This document shows, in pieces, positions 54,807 through 55,505 of a stretch of 55,505 nucleotides of DNA. The translations under genes and the position numbers were made by a program. Source of the DNA: Lachnospiraceae bacterium. GTDB lineage: Bacteria; Bacillota_A; Clostridia; Lachnospirales; Lachnospiraceae. The DNA lies in NCBI GenBank assembly GCA_024699595.1, contig JAILPG010000034.1:1-55505 (forward strand), in the 5' to 3' direction. The notes beneath the pieces were generated by a model. The model saw nothing but the letters and a program-made list of their open reading frames with translations, made no database searches and was not told the origin of the DNA. Numbering within the stretch: the first letter of the stretch is position 1; every line of letters starts with the position of its first letter.

Positions 54807-54854
54807 ATAATACTATCTGATGTCATAAAAAAAAGGTACCAAAAGTATACTTTT
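54807..54854 (-). promoter_or_regulatory. shared palindromic promoter element, copy A
   Basis: The palindrome AAAAGTATACTTTT (54841-54854) leads on the minus strand into GGTACC, then a T-run and ATGACATCAGATAG, and TATTAT at 54812-54807. The distance from the 17-nt core to the -10 is 20 nt, as in copy D. Its upstream edge runs directly into the T-tract of the metA terminator. Confidence 0.7.
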
Positions 54855-54886
54855 AAAAAAAAGGCACCGGAGTGTTCTCCGATGCC
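54855..54886 (-). terminator. terminator of metA
   Basis: On the minus strand GGCATCGGAG-AACA-CTCCGGTGCC is followed by eight T residues, 29 nt beyond the metA stop. Confidence 0.85.
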
Positions 54887-54914
54887 GCATATTTACTGTA
54901 TCTGTACGCCTTCA

Positions 54915-55505
54915 TCATTCGGATTCGGATCCTACGGATCCGATGTCATATGGCGTGGACTGATATACGTAATAATTAAGCCAGTTAGTATAGAAAAGCT
55001 GTGCTGAAGACCTCCAGTTAACTACAGGTTCCTTTTCGGGATCATCATCCGGGAAATAGTTCTCAGGGATCTCAGGATCAATCCCCTTATTAAGATCTCT
55101 TATATATTCCTTTTTAAGAGTATCGGAATCGTATTCAAAATGACAGGTCACGAAAAATCTTCTTGAATCTCTTGTCTTTACGACAGCCACACCTGCTTCA
55201 TCCGACCATGCCATGAGCTCGAGATCCTTAACTCCCTCGATATCCTCTTTGGTCACCTCTATGCCTCTTGAATGCGGTGCATAGAAAACATCATCAAATC
55301 CTCTGAAAAGCGGCGAGGTCTTCTTGCATACCCTGTGCGGATATATACCCGAAAGTTTCTTTTTAAGAGGGCGTTTTTTAATGCCGTAGTAATGATAAAA
55401 AGCCGCATAGGCTCCCCAGCACAGAAAATATACCGAATGAACATGCTTCTCCGTCCAGTCCATTATCTTACACAGCTCTTCCCAGTAATCCACCTCCTCA
55501 TAGCT
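54915..55505 (-). CDS. metA: homoserine O-acyltransferase MetA (5' end outside window)
   Basis: The frame runs off the right edge; the visible 196 residues are the C-terminal two thirds of MetA, the first step of methionine synthesis from homoserine. The catalytic Cys is in VYFLCWGAYAAFYHYYG, the catalytic His is in FYAPHSRG, and the Glu is in CHFEYDSDTLKKEY. The sequence upstream of an internal GTG at 55493 (SYEEVDYWEEL) matches the family, so that GTG is not the start. Many clostridial MetA enzymes use acetyl-CoA despite the name. A terminator follows. Confidence 0.95.
   Translation of the reverse strand, partial: SYEEVDYWEELCKIMDWTEKHVHSVYFLCWGAYAAFYHYYGIKKRPLKKKLSGIYPHRVCKKTSPLFRGFDDVFYAPHSRGIEVTKEDIEGVKDLELMAWSDEAGVAVVKTRDSRRFFVTCHFEYDSDTLKKEYIRDLNKGIDPEIPENYFPDDDPEKEPVVNWRSSAQLFYTNWLNYYVYQSTPYDIGSVGSESE

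Noticed and set aside
1..55505. tRNA, rRNA, CRISPR arrays, phage genes, toxin-antitoxin pairs
   Set aside because: Looked for by eye on both strands; no repeat-spacer pattern, cloverleaf or recognisable toxin-antitoxin pair was seen. A covariance-model scan would be needed to exclude small RNAs.

Overview
The window looks like chromosomal DNA of an anaerobic Gram-positive member of the Clostridia, most likely Lachnospiraceae (Butyrivibrio-like). The evidence is the era-recO-glyS gene order, strong GGAGG-type ribosome binding sites, moderate G+C, a rubrerythrin, a large fused 2-hydroxyacyl-CoA dehydratase activase, and many lipobox-bearing lipoproteins with no outer-membrane genes. I saw no tRNA, rRNA, CRISPR array, intact insertion sequence or phage gene. 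The genus is an inference.

Left part (1-10.8 kb, minus strand). The left edge cuts an HlyD-like adaptor lipoprotein. After a 349-bp intergenic stretch full of palindromes comes a housekeeping run read right to left: a rhomboid-like membrane protein, a sigma-factor-like protein without region 4, an M16C metalloprotease, a DUF4349 lipoprotein, era, recO, a small lipoprotein and glyS. Several of these are coupled by 4-nt ATGA overlaps.

Middle-left (11-21.2 kb). A plus-strand 1421-aa activase/dehydratase fusion is followed by an orphan membrane-PAS protein. These converge on a minus-strand pair: a one-module NRPS-like enzyme with an N-terminal STAS domain (STAS-adenylation-carrier-condensation) and a MATE exporter.

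Centre (21.4-35.1 kb, minus strand) is a block of surface and secreted proteins: an Asn-rich heptad-repeat protein, a small lipoprotein, two tandem clostripain-family (C11) proteases, two DUF3298 lipoproteins, a LuxR-type response regulator with a hybrid histidine kinase, and two further anchored proteins. Four transcription units (upstream of 54700, 34951, 30390 and 23123) carry the same palindromic element, core AGTATACTTTT, 20-21 nt upstream of a -10 hexamer and without a recognisable -35. One of these units can include the two-component system. I propose a regulon of secreted proteins, with the two-component system as a candidate regulator.

Right part (35-55.5 kb) is mixed: a second MATE transporter, a cytoplasmic GH120-type beta-helix glycosidase, a coiled-coil SleB-like cell-wall hydrolase, further lipoproteins, a YARHG protein whose lipobox Cys is replaced by Tyr, small metabolic and repair enzymes (MIF-like protein, fructosamine kinase family, membrane-anchored endonuclease, dtd, rhomboid protease, HAD phosphatase, rubrerythrin), a GH13 lipoprotein, two paralogous lipoproteins sharing a GYWKYDAYD domain, and the 3' part of metA at the right edge.
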